Shown here: piece after piece, positions 28,379 to 38,215 of the stretch | Layout of the letters: every line of letters starts with the position of its first letter | Position numbering within the stretch: position 1 is the stretch's first letter | Assembly (NCBI GenBank): GCA_937872095.1 | Contig: CALMNW010000022.1 | Span: forward strand, 52,424 to 116,423 | DNA from: an uncultured Verrucomicrobiota bacterium | GTDB lineage: Bacteria; Verrucomicrobiota; Kiritimatiellia; CAIQIC01; Lenti-01 | Direction of reading: 5' to 3' | DNA length: 64,000 bases | Position numbers and translations under genes: made by a program | The notes under the pieces: model-generated | What the model was told of the DNA's origin: nothing | Database searches by the model: none | What the model saw: only the letters and a program-made list of their open reading frames with translations

Positions 28379-28513
28379 TTTTTACGTAGCGTGGAAACAT
28401 TTTTTCCACGGTGTGGAAAAATCGGGCAACATTTTTACGTAGCGTGGAAAAATCCCGCAAAGTTTTTACGTGCTACGTAAAACTCGCCGAAAGTTTTTAC
28501 GTTCCACGTAAAA
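28379..28513. repeat. Palindrome array B (5 units incl. arm-switched TTTTACGT/ACGTAAAA forms)
   Basis: TTTTTACGTAGCGTGGAAA, TTTTTTCCACGGTGTGGAAAAA, TTTTTACGTAGCGTGGAAAAA, TTTTTACGTGCTACGTAAAA, TTTTTACGTTCCACGTAAAA. Confidence 0.93.
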
Positions 28514-29143
28514 CTACCGCAGCGTGGACCAGGTCGCGCCGTCGCGCGCCTTGTAGCGGGCGATCACGCCGTTGTCGCCCGTTTTCCGGTACCAGGTGAA
28601 GCCCGCCGTCGGCGCCTTGTTGCTCAGCGCCTTCGCCTTCTGCGGGCGAGGGCCCAGGCTCCAGACCGCCCAGGCCAGCGGGCTGTTCGGCGAGTCGTCC
28701 GCCTTGCCGCTCGCTTCTTGGCACGAAGGAAAATCGGCGGGCACCCAGACGGGATAGCGGTCGGGCTGCATCGACCCGTTCATCCAATACCGCTCCGGCG
28801 CGGCGTATTTGTACGTGCTGCCGGGATGGAACGGGTCCTCGAGCAAGGTCGAGGTTTTCGTCTGCGGGTTGTGCGGCAGGTAGTTGCCGTCGGCCAGTTC
28901 CTGCGGCAATTGCAGCACTTCCTGCTGGTCGATGGCCATGCACGACACCACCACGGGCGGGTAGCTGCCGTGGTCGGCGCGGTACGCTTCCAGCGCCACC
29001 TCGACCGTCTGCAAGTCGGACACGACGCGCGCGACGCGCGCGCGCTCGACCGCGCCCAGCAGCGGCACCGCCGCCAGGGCGGCCAACAGGGCCAGCACCG
29101 CCACCGCAACCACCAGCTCGATCAATGAAAAGGCGTTCTTCAA
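28514..29143 (-). CDS. Type II secretion-like pseudopilin (TTG start)
   Basis: LKNAFSLIELVVAVAVLALLAALAAVPLL prepilin N-terminus; start overlaps upstream stop. Confidence 0.85.
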   Translation of the reverse strand: MKNAFSLIELVVAVAVLALLAALAAVPLLGAVERARVARVVSDLQTVEVALEAYRADHGSYPPVVVSCMAIDQQEVLQLPQELADGNYLPHNPQTKTSTLLEDPFHPGSTYKYAAPERYWMNGSMQPDRYPVWVPADFPSCQEASGKADDSPNSPLAWAVWSLGPRPQKAKALSNKAPTAGFTWYRKTGDNGVIARYKARDGATWSTLR

Positions 29144-30225
29144 TCGACCTTTCTCAGGCGATAGGCGCGATTGGGCGCATCGCCGTCGTCTTCGATCACG
29201 ATTACCTTGAGCGGCATGGCGTTCACTTCGCTCCAGGTCTGCAGGCCGTCGTCCGACGCCTCCAGCACGTAGCCTTCGTAGTCCGACGAGAAGCTGACGG
29301 CCATCCGGCCGGCGACGTGGGTCCCGACGTCCAGCGTCGGTCCGATTTCCTGCACGAACAGCTCGTAGCCGTTCGTATAGCCGTTTTCCTGGTTCAGGAT
29401 GCCCACGGCCGAAAACCAGGCCGAGGTGGCCGGCGGCTCGCCCAGATCCGTCAACGGCATCCGCAGCGGCAAGCTGCGGCCGGCGCCGTCGGTCGCCGTG
29501 CAGATTCGCTCGGCCCAATTGGTTTTGCCCCAGCCGTTCGTGGTCGCCAGCCGGATGCCGTCGAGGCGCACGCGCAGGCCCTGCCAATGCTCGCCGCCCG
29601 TCGCGCGCGTCGCGTCGAAGATCGCGCTGTCGTCCGCGTTCTTCAAATCCGCCAGCGTCACAGCTTCCGCCTGGGGCAGGCCCGCGTTCGCTTTCACCAG
29701 GACGACGTCGAAATCGTAGGAAGTCGCGATCCGGTGGTTTTCGTTGATGTTGCGCTTGCCGCCGTAGAACAGCGCCTTGCGGGCCGTCACTTCGATCAGG
29801 TCGCCCTTGCGGAACTTGCGGCCGTTGGCGTCGTATTGCACTCGCCGCATTTCGTTCGTCCAGTCCGCGCCGTAGTCGTTGCCGACCGGGATCCACCCAC
29901 CCATCGCCTCGTAGTTCTGGGCCATCCAGAGCGCGGTGCCGCCGCGATCGCCGGCATCGACGGCCTGGAAAAACACTTGGTACATCCCGCCCGTATATCC
30001 CATCGCCGTGGCCGTCGGATCGTAGGTCGGATCCAGCATCTCCTCCGGATCGTTCACGATCACGCCGCGGATCGCGAAGGGGAAGCTCGTCGGGCTTTCC
30101 ACCCAGGCGGTATAGCCCGTCGAATTCACGGACTGCAATTCCGCGTGCGTCATGACCGCCGTCTGCGCAGACGCCGCCGCGCCGCAGATCATCGCTCCCA
30201 GCGCCGCCATCCAGATCGTTTTCAC
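29140..30225 (-). CDS. Secreted protein of unknown function
   Basis: Signal peptide MKTIWMAALGAMICGAAASAQ; 361 aa; beta-rich with internal OB-like EVTARKALFYGGKRNINE segment. Confidence 0.6.
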   Translation of the reverse strand: MKTIWMAALGAMICGAAASAQTAVMTHAELQSVNSTGYTAWVESPTSFPFAIRGVIVNDPEEMLDPTYDPTATAMGYTGGMYQVFFQAVDAGDRGGTALWMAQNYEAMGGWIPVGNDYGADWTNEMRRVQYDANGRKFRKGDLIEVTARKALFYGGKRNINENHRIATSYDFDVVLVKANAGLPQAEAVTLADLKNADDSAIFDATRATGGEHWQGLRVRLDGIRLATTNGWGKTNWAERICTATDGAGRSLPLRMPLTDLGEPPATSAWFSAVGILNQENGYTNGYELFVQEIGPTLDVGTHVAGRMAVSFSSDYEGYVLEASDDGLQTWSEVNAMPLKVIVIEDDGDAPNRAYRLRKVD

Positions 30226-30226
30226 T

Positions 30227-30667
30227 TCAATGTCCTCGTTCGGTCGTGGTGATCGTCAATTTGCTGTGCTTGACCCCGCGCACGGCGGCCAGCCGGTCCG
30301 CCAAGGTCCGCACCTTGTCCGCCGGGCCGCGCACCGCCAGCACCTCCAGGCAGTCGTGGTGGCTCAGATGCACGTGCATGACCGAGACGATCAAGTTCTC
30401 CGCGTCGTGCTGGAGATCCGTCAGTTTCGCCTGCAGGTTGCGCGCGTGGTGGTCGTAGACCAGCGTGATGGCGCCCGCGATCTCCTGTTTGCCCCGCCGC
30501 GACCGGTGCTCGACCACGTCCGCCCGCACCAGGTCCGTCACCAGCGCCGAGCGGCTCGCCGCCCCCTTCTCCCGGACCAGCTGGTCCAGCTCCTGCGCCA
30601 GGCCGTTCGGCAGGGACAGGCTCAACCTTGCAATGCCGGCCGCCGCCGTGTTATTACGATTGTTCAT
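30227..30667 (-). CDS. nikR: NikR-family nickel-responsive ribbon-helix-helix regulator
   Basis: RLSLSLPNGLAQELDQLVREKGAASRSALVTDLVR RHH domain; VMHVHLSHHDCLEVLAVRG Ni-site motif. Confidence 0.92.
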   Translation of the reverse strand: MNNRNNTAAAGIARLSLSLPNGLAQELDQLVREKGAASRSALVTDLVRADVVEHRSRRGKQEIAGAITLVYDHHARNLQAKLTDLQHDAENLIVSVMHVHLSHHDCLEVLAVRGPADKVRTLADRLAAVRGVKHSKLTITTTERGH

Positions 30668-30678
30668 GTTGGTAATAA
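30651..30678. promoter_or_regulatory. Candidate NikR operator TTATTAC-N14-GTAATAA
   Basis: Inverted repeat in divergent nikR/30683 region; spacing like known GTGTTAC-N13/14-GTAACAC NikR sites. Confidence 0.65.
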
Positions 30679-30682
30679 TGCC

Positions 30683-31312
30683 ATGAAAAACGGTTTTCTC
30701 AAGTTTATTCTGCTCTTGGCGTGTTTGGTTTCGTGCGCGGCCGCGCCCGATCCCGAGCCCGCGTTCTTCCTCGCGCAAGCCCGCAACGACCCCGAATTGC
30801 GCATCGCCGACGTCTACAAGTGGCTGTTCCACGCGACGCGCGGCGGCGAGCACGCCGTCGCCGATGAATTCGCCGTCCGCAAGTGGCTGGAAACCGAATG
30901 GGCCACGCTCGGTCCGCCGCAGCCGGGCGAACCGCTCTGGACGCCCCTGGCCGCCGACGGCCGCATTGGCCGCCTGAACCTGCGCCCCTACCGCGCGCGG
31001 GGCGGCGATCCCGATGCCCTTCTCGCCGCGTTCGTCCGGGGCGCGGCCGCCTTCGATGCCGATCCGGCCCGGTTCCGCCGCGCCTGGCTCGCCCTCGGCC
31101 GCGAGCTGAAAAAACGGCCCGTCGGCCACTTGACCGCGGCCGAATGGCGCCGGTTCGACCGCGAAATGCGGGCCCACGACTATCCCGCCTGCCACCACAG
31201 TGCCGCATACGAGCGCGCCCGCACCCCCGCCTATCGCGTCCTGCCCGCCGAACAGGCCCAACCCTTGATCCAAACCCTTGCCCGCAAGGGAAAATCAACC
31301 GTTTTCCCCTAA
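30683..31312 (+). CDS. Putative lipoprotein of unknown function
   Basis: MKNGFLKFILLLACLVSCAAAPDPEPAFFLAQARNDPELRIADVYKWLFHATRGGEHA. Confidence 0.65.
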   Translation: MKNGFLKFILLLACLVSCAAAPDPEPAFFLAQARNDPELRIADVYKWLFHATRGGEHAVADEFAVRKWLETEWATLGPPQPGEPLWTPLAADGRIGRLNLRPYRARGGDPDALLAAFVRGAAAFDADPARFRRAWLALGRELKKRPVGHLTAAEWRRFDREMRAHDYPACHHSAAYERARTPAYRVLPAEQAQPLIQTLARKGKSTVFP

Positions 31313-32677
<1,365 letters not shown>

Positions 32678-32700
32678 GCGTCCCTCGCGGTCGCTTCCCT

Positions 32701-32731
32701 CCCCTGCCGCCCCGCGGCAGGGGATTTTTTT
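32701..32731 (+). terminator. Rho-independent terminator after eno
   Basis: CCCCTGCCGC-CCC-GCGGCAGGGG-A-TTTTTTT. Confidence 0.92.
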
Positions 32732-32812
32732 GCACCCGATGGGTTTTGCCCCGCCGATTCCGGTTGCGCCCGCCCCCGCGCCGGGCCTACATTCCGATTC
32801 AAACATCCTTCC

Positions 32813-33043
32813 ATGACCTCCACCCGCCAGATTTGCATCGCCACGTATCTCGACGACATGCTCGCGGAAGTCGCGCGGACGCGGCTCGAAGCGCACGGCA
32901 TCCCCGCCTTCGTGTCGCGCGACGACTGCGGCGGCATGCAGCCGTTCATGGCGAATATGGGCGGATTTCGCCTGCTGATCGATGCCCTCTACGAAGCCGA
33001 AGCCCGCGAAATCCTCGCCGGCACGTTCCCCGAGATGGATTGA
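32813..33043 (+). CDS. DUF2007-like small protein
   Basis: RQICIATYLDDMLAEVARTRLEAHGIPAFVSRDDCGGMQPFMANMGGFRLLIDALYEAEAREIL. Confidence 0.7.
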   Translation: MTSTRQICIATYLDDMLAEVARTRLEAHGIPAFVSRDDCGGMQPFMANMGGFRLLIDALYEAEAREILAGTFPEMD

Positions 33044-33061
33044 ACCAGAACGCCGCCCGCC

Positions 33062-33352
33062 ATGCCGTCTTTGACCGGTCGAACAATCCGCAACGCCCTT
33101 CCGATCTCCATCGTTTTCCAGATGGTTCTGCTTCTATTCGCCTTTCTGGTGACGGATTGCGGAAATCTGCTGCAAATCTGGGCGGTCACAATGGCCGCAT
33201 ACTGGTCGGGAACCTTGTTGATCATGTTCCGGCGCCCTAAAACGCCGACCCGATTGGACCTGTTTTTAATCCAATGGTCTTTCCCCTTCCTCCTGATTCT
33301 GATCGCCGTTCCGCTTGTGACGTGGATCTGGAAGCTCCGCGGCCTGTTGTGA
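33062..33352 (+). CDS. Small membrane protein, unknown function
   Basis: Three hydrophobic segments; 96 aa. Confidence 0.5.
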   Translation: MPSLTGRTIRNALPISIVFQMVLLLFAFLVTDCGNLLQIWAVTMAAYWSGTLLIMFRRPKTPTRLDLFLIQWSFPFLLILIAVPLVTWIWKLRGLL

Positions 33353-33375
33353 CCACGCTGGCTTCCGATCGGCTT

Positions 33376-33525
33376 AGAGCATAATCTAAAATACCGTAGC
33401 CCTTGATCATTCCCCCGACGGGGTCGTCGGGGGCTCCAAGGATATGGATGATCGGGCTGTTTGGAGCCGGCACGACCTCGTGCCGGTCTTGCTCAGTGGA
33501 TACAGAATTAAAGAAATCGTTCTAG
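33376..33525 (-). repeat. Two-hairpin MITE/REP-like element, copy 2 (opposite orientation)
   Basis: Reverse complement aligns with 11392-11536 over ~140 bp including CCGGCACGAGGTCGTGCCGG and CCCCGACGACC(C)CGTCGGGG hairpins. Confidence 0.88.
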
Positions 33526-33559
33526 CCTCGAGCCGCGATTCCCCGCGCGGGAACCATGA

Positions 33560-35257
33560 CTACGCTTTGGGGAACCGGCAGGTGACGCGGACGCCGCCGG
33601 TGGGGCCCGGCGCGACGGACAGTTCGCCGCCGAAGACTTCGGCGCGGTGGCGCATGATGCGCAGGCCGCTGCCGCCTTCGCGGTCGGGTTTCCGGTCGGC
33701 TTCGAATCCCCGCCCGTCGTCCTCGATGGCCAGTTCCCCGCCCCGCTCGTCGTAATCCAGCGAGATGACGATGCGCGTGCCGTCGCCGTGCTTGGCGGCG
33801 TTGTTCACGGCTTCCTGGGCGATCAGGTAGAGATGCTCGGCCGTGCCCACGTCCCGGGGACGGCCTTCGCGTTCGGCGTAGAATTCGACGTCTTTCCGGT
33901 AGAGGGCGCTGGATTCCTCGGCCAGGCGCCGCAGGGCGTCCGGCAGGCCGTCTTCCGTCAGCGCGACGGGGGCGAGGCCGCGCGCGATGCGCCGCACCTG
34001 GCTCACGGCGTCTTTCAGGGTGGAGGCGATCTGGGCGGCATCGGTATCCGCGGCGCCCGTGCGCTGGCGGTAGGCGCCGAACAGGTACATCGCGCCCGTC
34101 AGCTTCTGGCCGAGCGAATCGTGCAGATCGCGGCCGATGCGGGCCTTTTCGTGCCCGCCGATCCGCAGGACTTCGTCTTCCAGCTTGCGCCGTTCCTCCA
34201 TCACCGCTTCCAGCTTGCGGTTGGCTTCGGCCAGTTCCGCGGTGCGCCGCCCCACCAGCGCCTCGATGCGCCGCGAGCGCCCGGCCAGCAACAGCAGCAC
34301 CCCCGCCAAGGCCAGCGAGAGCGCGTCGCCGATCGCCAGGATCGCTTCCGGCGCGCGCGACCGCACGGCGGCCCAATAGGTCGGATCGGCTTCGGCCACG
34401 AATCGCCATTCCTGATTGGCCAAACTGAAGTCGCGCGCGAAGCGGAACCCGCGGCCGGATTCCGTCTCGCCTTCCGTCGGTTCCAGGCGCGCCACGATGC
34501 CGCGCGCGGCATCGCCCATCGCCGACGCCAGCAGGCGTTCCGGCTGGAACAGCCCCACGGCGAATCCGACCAGTTCGCCGGCGAACACGGCCGGCCCGTA
34601 GGTGATCGGCGCGAACATGTAGCGTCCATCGCCGCCGGGCGCCGCGCCGACCGGCGCGCCGCCGAGCGCGAACACGCCCAGGGTCCGCATCGCCGAAATC
34701 GCCGCCAAATCCTCGGCGCGGGCGAGGAAATCGTATCCCGGCGGAATGCCCAGGCCGCCCGGCGGGGTCTGGTAGGTCAGCACGAAGTATTCCGCCTGCT
34801 CCGGCATGGCCTCGAATCCGCCCCGGCCATCGGACTTCACGATGGCATGCCCGGCCCCGCCCGGTTGTTCGTAGGACGCGCGCACGTCGTTCGGAATCTG
34901 CTGGGCGAAACCGTAGGCGCCCAGGATCCGCCGCTGGTAGATCATGCCCTTGCGCACGATTTCGTCGAACGCCGCCGGCGACACTTGGTCCGACAGGCTG
35001 TGGAGCTGCCGGATGGAATCGAGCACTTCCATGAACAGCTGGATTTCCCGCAGCGTGCGCGCAAACAGCTTGTCCGACGCCTGCTGGAATTCGCGCTCGA
35101 TGCGGGCGCTTTCCTGGCGGCTCTGCGACCGCGCGAGCCAGGCCGTCGTGCCCAGTCCGGTGGCCAGCACCAACGCGGCCAGCGCGACCTGCGCGCCCGC
35201 CATGCGGAGGGCCTTCGTCTTGGCCGGCGCGCGCTTTTCTGTTCGACCCGCTTGCAT
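33560..35257 (-). CDS. CHASE-domain sensor histidine kinase (HisKA_3/HATPase type)
   Basis: RIGRDLHDSLGQKLTGAMYLF; LYLIAQEAVNNAAKHGDGTRI; EDDGRGF; GGSGLRIMRHRAEVFGG; N-terminal TM/CHASE-like sensor. Confidence 0.9.
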   Translation of the reverse strand: MQAGRTEKRAPAKTKALRMAGAQVALAALVLATGLGTTAWLARSQSRQESARIEREFQQASDKLFARTLREIQLFMEVLDSIRQLHSLSDQVSPAAFDEIVRKGMIYQRRILGAYGFAQQIPNDVRASYEQPGGAGHAIVKSDGRGGFEAMPEQAEYFVLTYQTPPGGLGIPPGYDFLARAEDLAAISAMRTLGVFALGGAPVGAAPGGDGRYMFAPITYGPAVFAGELVGFAVGLFQPERLLASAMGDAARGIVARLEPTEGETESGRGFRFARDFSLANQEWRFVAEADPTYWAAVRSRAPEAILAIGDALSLALAGVLLLLAGRSRRIEALVGRRTAELAEANRKLEAVMEERRKLEDEVLRIGGHEKARIGRDLHDSLGQKLTGAMYLFGAYRQRTGAADTDAAQIASTLKDAVSQVRRIARGLAPVALTEDGLPDALRRLAEESSALYRKDVEFYAEREGRPRDVGTAEHLYLIAQEAVNNAAKHGDGTRIVISLDYDERGGELAIEDDGRGFEADRKPDREGGSGLRIMRHRAEVFGGELSVAPGPTGGVRVTCRFPKA

Positions 35258-35367
35258 CGGAACCGGAGCCTACACCCGCCCCCGTCCCTGCGCGACACGA
35301 AAATGGACGCGCAAAACAACGTTGCCCGGGACCGCCTTCCGTGACACAGTTTCGTCCACGAGACCCC

Positions 35368-35730
35368 ATGAATGCCCAACCGCCCATTCCCGTCCGCGCC
35401 GGCTTCACGCTCATCGAGGTGCTCGCCGCGCTCGGCCTGTGCGTCCTGCTCGCCACGACGGTCGCGGCCGCCGTCGCCTTCGCCGCGCGCGCAGAACGGA
35501 TGGCCGAACGCAACGGGGAGGCCGCGCTGCTGCTGCCCGCCCTCTACGCCGCCCAGCGGCTCCGCCCCGACGATCTCCCCGCCGCCCCCCGCGGCTGGCG
35601 AGTCGATTCCAGCACCGACATCCTGAAGATTTCGGACGACCTTTTGCAGGAATGGCACCTGTTCGCCCTCGCCGCCGACCGCGACGAAATCCGGCCGTTC
35701 TCCTTCCGCATCCTGGACGACGTGCCATGA
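35368..35730 (+). CDS. Prepilin-like (N-methylated) protein
   Basis: RAGFTLIEVLAALGLCVLLATTVAAAVAFAARA. Confidence 0.8.
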   Translation: MNAQPPIPVRAGFTLIEVLAALGLCVLLATTVAAAVAFAARAERMAERNGEAALLLPALYAAQRLRPDDLPAAPRGWRVDSSTDILKISDDLLQEWHLFALAADRDEIRPFSFRILDDVP

Positions 35731-37028
35731 GCGAACCCGCCCCCAAGACCCTCGTCGTGCTCGCCGCGGCCCTCGGCTGGAACCTGATCGAAAAGCACCA
35801 GCCGGCGACGAAGATCCGTTTCCGGCCGGTCGCGCCCGGCCCGCTGTCCCTGACCTGCCCCGCACAGGCGACGCTGCGCACCGCGCTGCCGCCGTCCCGG
35901 CACGGGATCGTCGCGTCCGGCTGGTTCCACCGCGATTTGGCGCGGCCCTGGTTCTGGGAGCAATCCGCCGCGCTTGTCCACGGCCGCCGCGTCTGGGAAG
36001 ACGCGCGCGCCGCCGGCCAGACCGTCGGCATGGCTTTCTGGCAACAAAGCCTGGGCGAGCGCCTGGATTGGGTCCTGTCGCCCAAGCCCATCCACCGGCA
36101 CCACGGCGGCATCGTGATGGATTGCTACAGCCGCCCCGAGCCGCTCTATGCCGAACTGTGCGCCGACCTCGGCCGCAAATTCGACCTGTTCCATTACTGG
36201 GGGCCCCTCGCGCGCGCGAAGGTCGGCCGCTGGATTTCCGCGGCGACGCTGCGGATCCTGGCCCGCCCCGACGCCCCCGACCACCTCTTCGTCTATCTCC
36301 CCTCCCTCGACTACGACCTCCAGCGCCACGGTCCCGATTCGCCGCAGGCCGCCGCCGCCCTCGCCGAAACCCTCGCCCAGATCGAGCCGCTGATCGCGGC
36401 CGCCGAAGCCCAGGGCCGCGCCTGGCTCCTGGCCGGCGACTACGCCATCGAGCCCGTCGCGCCCGGCGACGGCGCCGTGTTCCCCAACCGCATTCTGCGT
36501 GACGCCGGCTGGTTCCACACCCGCGAAACCGCGCGCATGCTCTACCCCGATTTCTTCACGTCCCGCGCATTCGCGATCGTGGACCACCAGATCGCGCACG
36601 TCCACGTGCCCGATCCGGCCGACCGGCCGCGCGTCCGCGAGCGGCTCGCGCAGGAAGCCGGCATCGCCGAAATCCTCGACGCCGCGGAGCAGGCCGAGCG
36701 CGACGTCTATTTTCCGGAACGCTCCGGGGATCTGCTGCTCGTCGCCGCGCCCGGCCGCTGGTTCGCCTATCCGTGGTGGACGGAACCGCGCCAAGCCCCC
36801 GACTACGCGAACCAGATGGACATCCACAACAAGCCGGGGTTCGATCCGTGCGAATTGTTCTTCGGCTTCCCCCCGCCGCATACGTCCCAGAAGACCGAAA
36901 AGATCCGCGGCACGCACGGCCGCTCCGGCCCGGGCCACGAAATCGCGGCGGCGGGTCTGTTCCCGGAAGCGAAGACCTTCCTCGACCTCGCCGCCGGCCT
37001 CCGGAACCGCCTTTCGCCGATGCGGTAA
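35727..37028 (+). CDS. Alkaline phosphatase superfamily (nucleotide pyrophosphatase/phosphodiesterase-like) protein
   Basis: TLRTALPPSRHGIVASGWFHRDLARP...YLPSLDYDLQRHGPDSPQ...LAGDYAIEPV...GTHGRSG metal-ligand-like motifs; ATGA overlap with pseudopilin. Confidence 0.8.
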   Translation: MSEPAPKTLVVLAAALGWNLIEKHQPATKIRFRPVAPGPLSLTCPAQATLRTALPPSRHGIVASGWFHRDLARPWFWEQSAALVHGRRVWEDARAAGQTVGMAFWQQSLGERLDWVLSPKPIHRHHGGIVMDCYSRPEPLYAELCADLGRKFDLFHYWGPLARAKVGRWISAATLRILARPDAPDHLFVYLPSLDYDLQRHGPDSPQAAAALAETLAQIEPLIAAAEAQGRAWLLAGDYAIEPVAPGDGAVFPNRILRDAGWFHTRETARMLYPDFFTSRAFAIVDHQIAHVHVPDPADRPRVRERLAQEAGIAEILDAAEQAERDVYFPERSGDLLLVAAPGRWFAYPWWTEPRQAPDYANQMDIHNKPGFDPCELFFGFPPPHTSQKTEKIRGTHGRSGPGHEIAAAGLFPEAKTFLDLAAGLRNRLSPMR

Positions 37029-37124
37029 CTCGCGGAAAGGGCGGCCGGAAGCACTTTCTTTTCCGGCCAAGGAACGGGCCCCGGGAATCCCGGGGCCCGA
37101 GCCGTTCGCATCCTCGGCCGGCCG

Positions 37125-37155
37125 GGCGTCGAGACGCCGTTCCGCCGAAACGGCG
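37125..37155. repeat. Tandem short hairpins GGCGTC-GA-GACGCC and CGCCG-AAA-CGGCG
   Basis: Direct reading; intergenic between convergent genes. Confidence 0.6.
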
Positions 37156-37163
37156 CTACTCCT

Positions 37164-37646
37164 TTAAATGGCCTCGAAAACGAGCGGGCTGATCTTGAAC
37201 GAGAACTTGCCGCTTTTCGGACCGTTGGCGCCGGCGGCGTTCCGGGCCCACACGCGCCATTCGTATTCGCCATAGCCCAGTTCCTGGACCACCGTCGTGC
37301 CGGTCAAGACCGTTTCGGCGCCGTTCACTTCGAGGACGTAGGCCACCGCGCCCGGCACCGCCGTCCACTCGAACGTCGTGTCGTACCCCGTCCCCAAGAG
37401 CAGGAGCACGTTGGCTTCCCAGCCATTCACCGGAGAAACGAGCTGCGGCGCAACCAGCGCCGGGGGCGTCTCCACCACGTTGGTGACCACCACCGTGGTG
37501 CCGTTCACCACGTTGGTCACCACCACGACCGTGGTGCCGCCGTCCGAATCGTCGTCGTCGCCGCCCCCGCAACCGATCGCCGCAAAAGCGACGCCAACCG
37601 CCACCAGGCCGACCACCATTCCCTGCCACCATCTACGCGCATTCAT
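37164..37646 (-). CDS. Lipoprotein with TTVVVTNVVN repeats and FN3-like domain
   Basis: AIGCGGGDDDDSDG lipobox; GTTVVVVTNVVNGTTVVVTNVVETPP; TTFEWTAVPGAVAYVLEVNG...YEWRVWARN. Confidence 0.7.
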   Translation of the reverse strand: MNARRWWQGMVVGLVAVGVAFAAIGCGGGDDDDSDGGTTVVVVTNVVNGTTVVVTNVVETPPALVAPQLVSPVNGWEANVLLLLGTGYDTTFEWTAVPGAVAYVLEVNGAETVLTGTTVVQELGYGEYEWRVWARNAAGANGPKSGKFSFKISPLVFEAI

Positions 37647-37762
37647 GGGTTACCTCCTGTTTACTGTTCCGGACCACCTTCGAGGGTAATGCGCGACCGA
37701 CAACCTGACAAGCAACACTTTCCGCTATTTTCGGCCCGTCCGGCGCGGGCGGGGGACAAACG

Positions 37763-37788
37763 AAAACGCGCGGGCCGGAGCCCGCGCG
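37763..37788 (-). terminator. Terminator of rplT operon (minus strand)
   Basis: CGCGCGGGC-CGGA-GCCCGCGCG with T-tract on minus strand (AAAA at 37763-37766). Confidence 0.75.
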
Positions 37789-37814
37789 TCGCGCAGCGAT
37801 CTGGAAACCGCCGG

Positions 37815-38192
37815 TTACTTCTTCGCCTTCTTGGCGATGGTCGCCTTGCTCTTGGCGATCTTGGCGATGGAGGCGAAGCCTTCCGGATCGTGGATCGCGA
37901 TTTCGGACAGCATCTTGCGGTTCAATTCGATGCCGGCCTTGCTCAGGCCCTCGATGAACCGGCTGTAGCTGACGTCGTTGAGCTTGCAGGCGGCGGACAG
38001 GCGCACGATCCAGGTGCCGCGGTAATCGCGCTTTTTCATCTTGCGATGCGTATAGCTGAGTTCCATCGCGCGATCGACGGCCTCGGTGGCGATGCGAAAC
38101 AGCTTGCTGCGGCTTCCGTAGAAGCCCTTGGCTTGGTCGAGACGGCGTTTGCGGCGCTTGCGGCTCGCCACGGCATTGGTGGTTCTGGGCAT
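37815..38192 (-). CDS. rplT: 50S ribosomal protein L20
   Basis: KRRKRRLDQAKGFYGSRSKLFR...YRGTWIVRLSAACKLNDVSYSRFI. Confidence 0.97.
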   Translation of the reverse strand: MPRTTNAVASRKRRKRRLDQAKGFYGSRSKLFRIATEAVDRAMELSYTHRKMKKRDYRGTWIVRLSAACKLNDVSYSRFIEGLSKAGIELNRKMLSEIAIHDPEGFASIAKIAKSKATIAKKAKK

Positions 38193-38215
38193 GGGTTTTC
38201 TCCTCTATCCTGACG

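Noticed and set aside
33444-33755. Small ORF MDDRAVWSRHDLVPVLLSGYRI... (matching ORF at 10983-11471 minus)
   Set aside because: Repeat-derived spurious ORF
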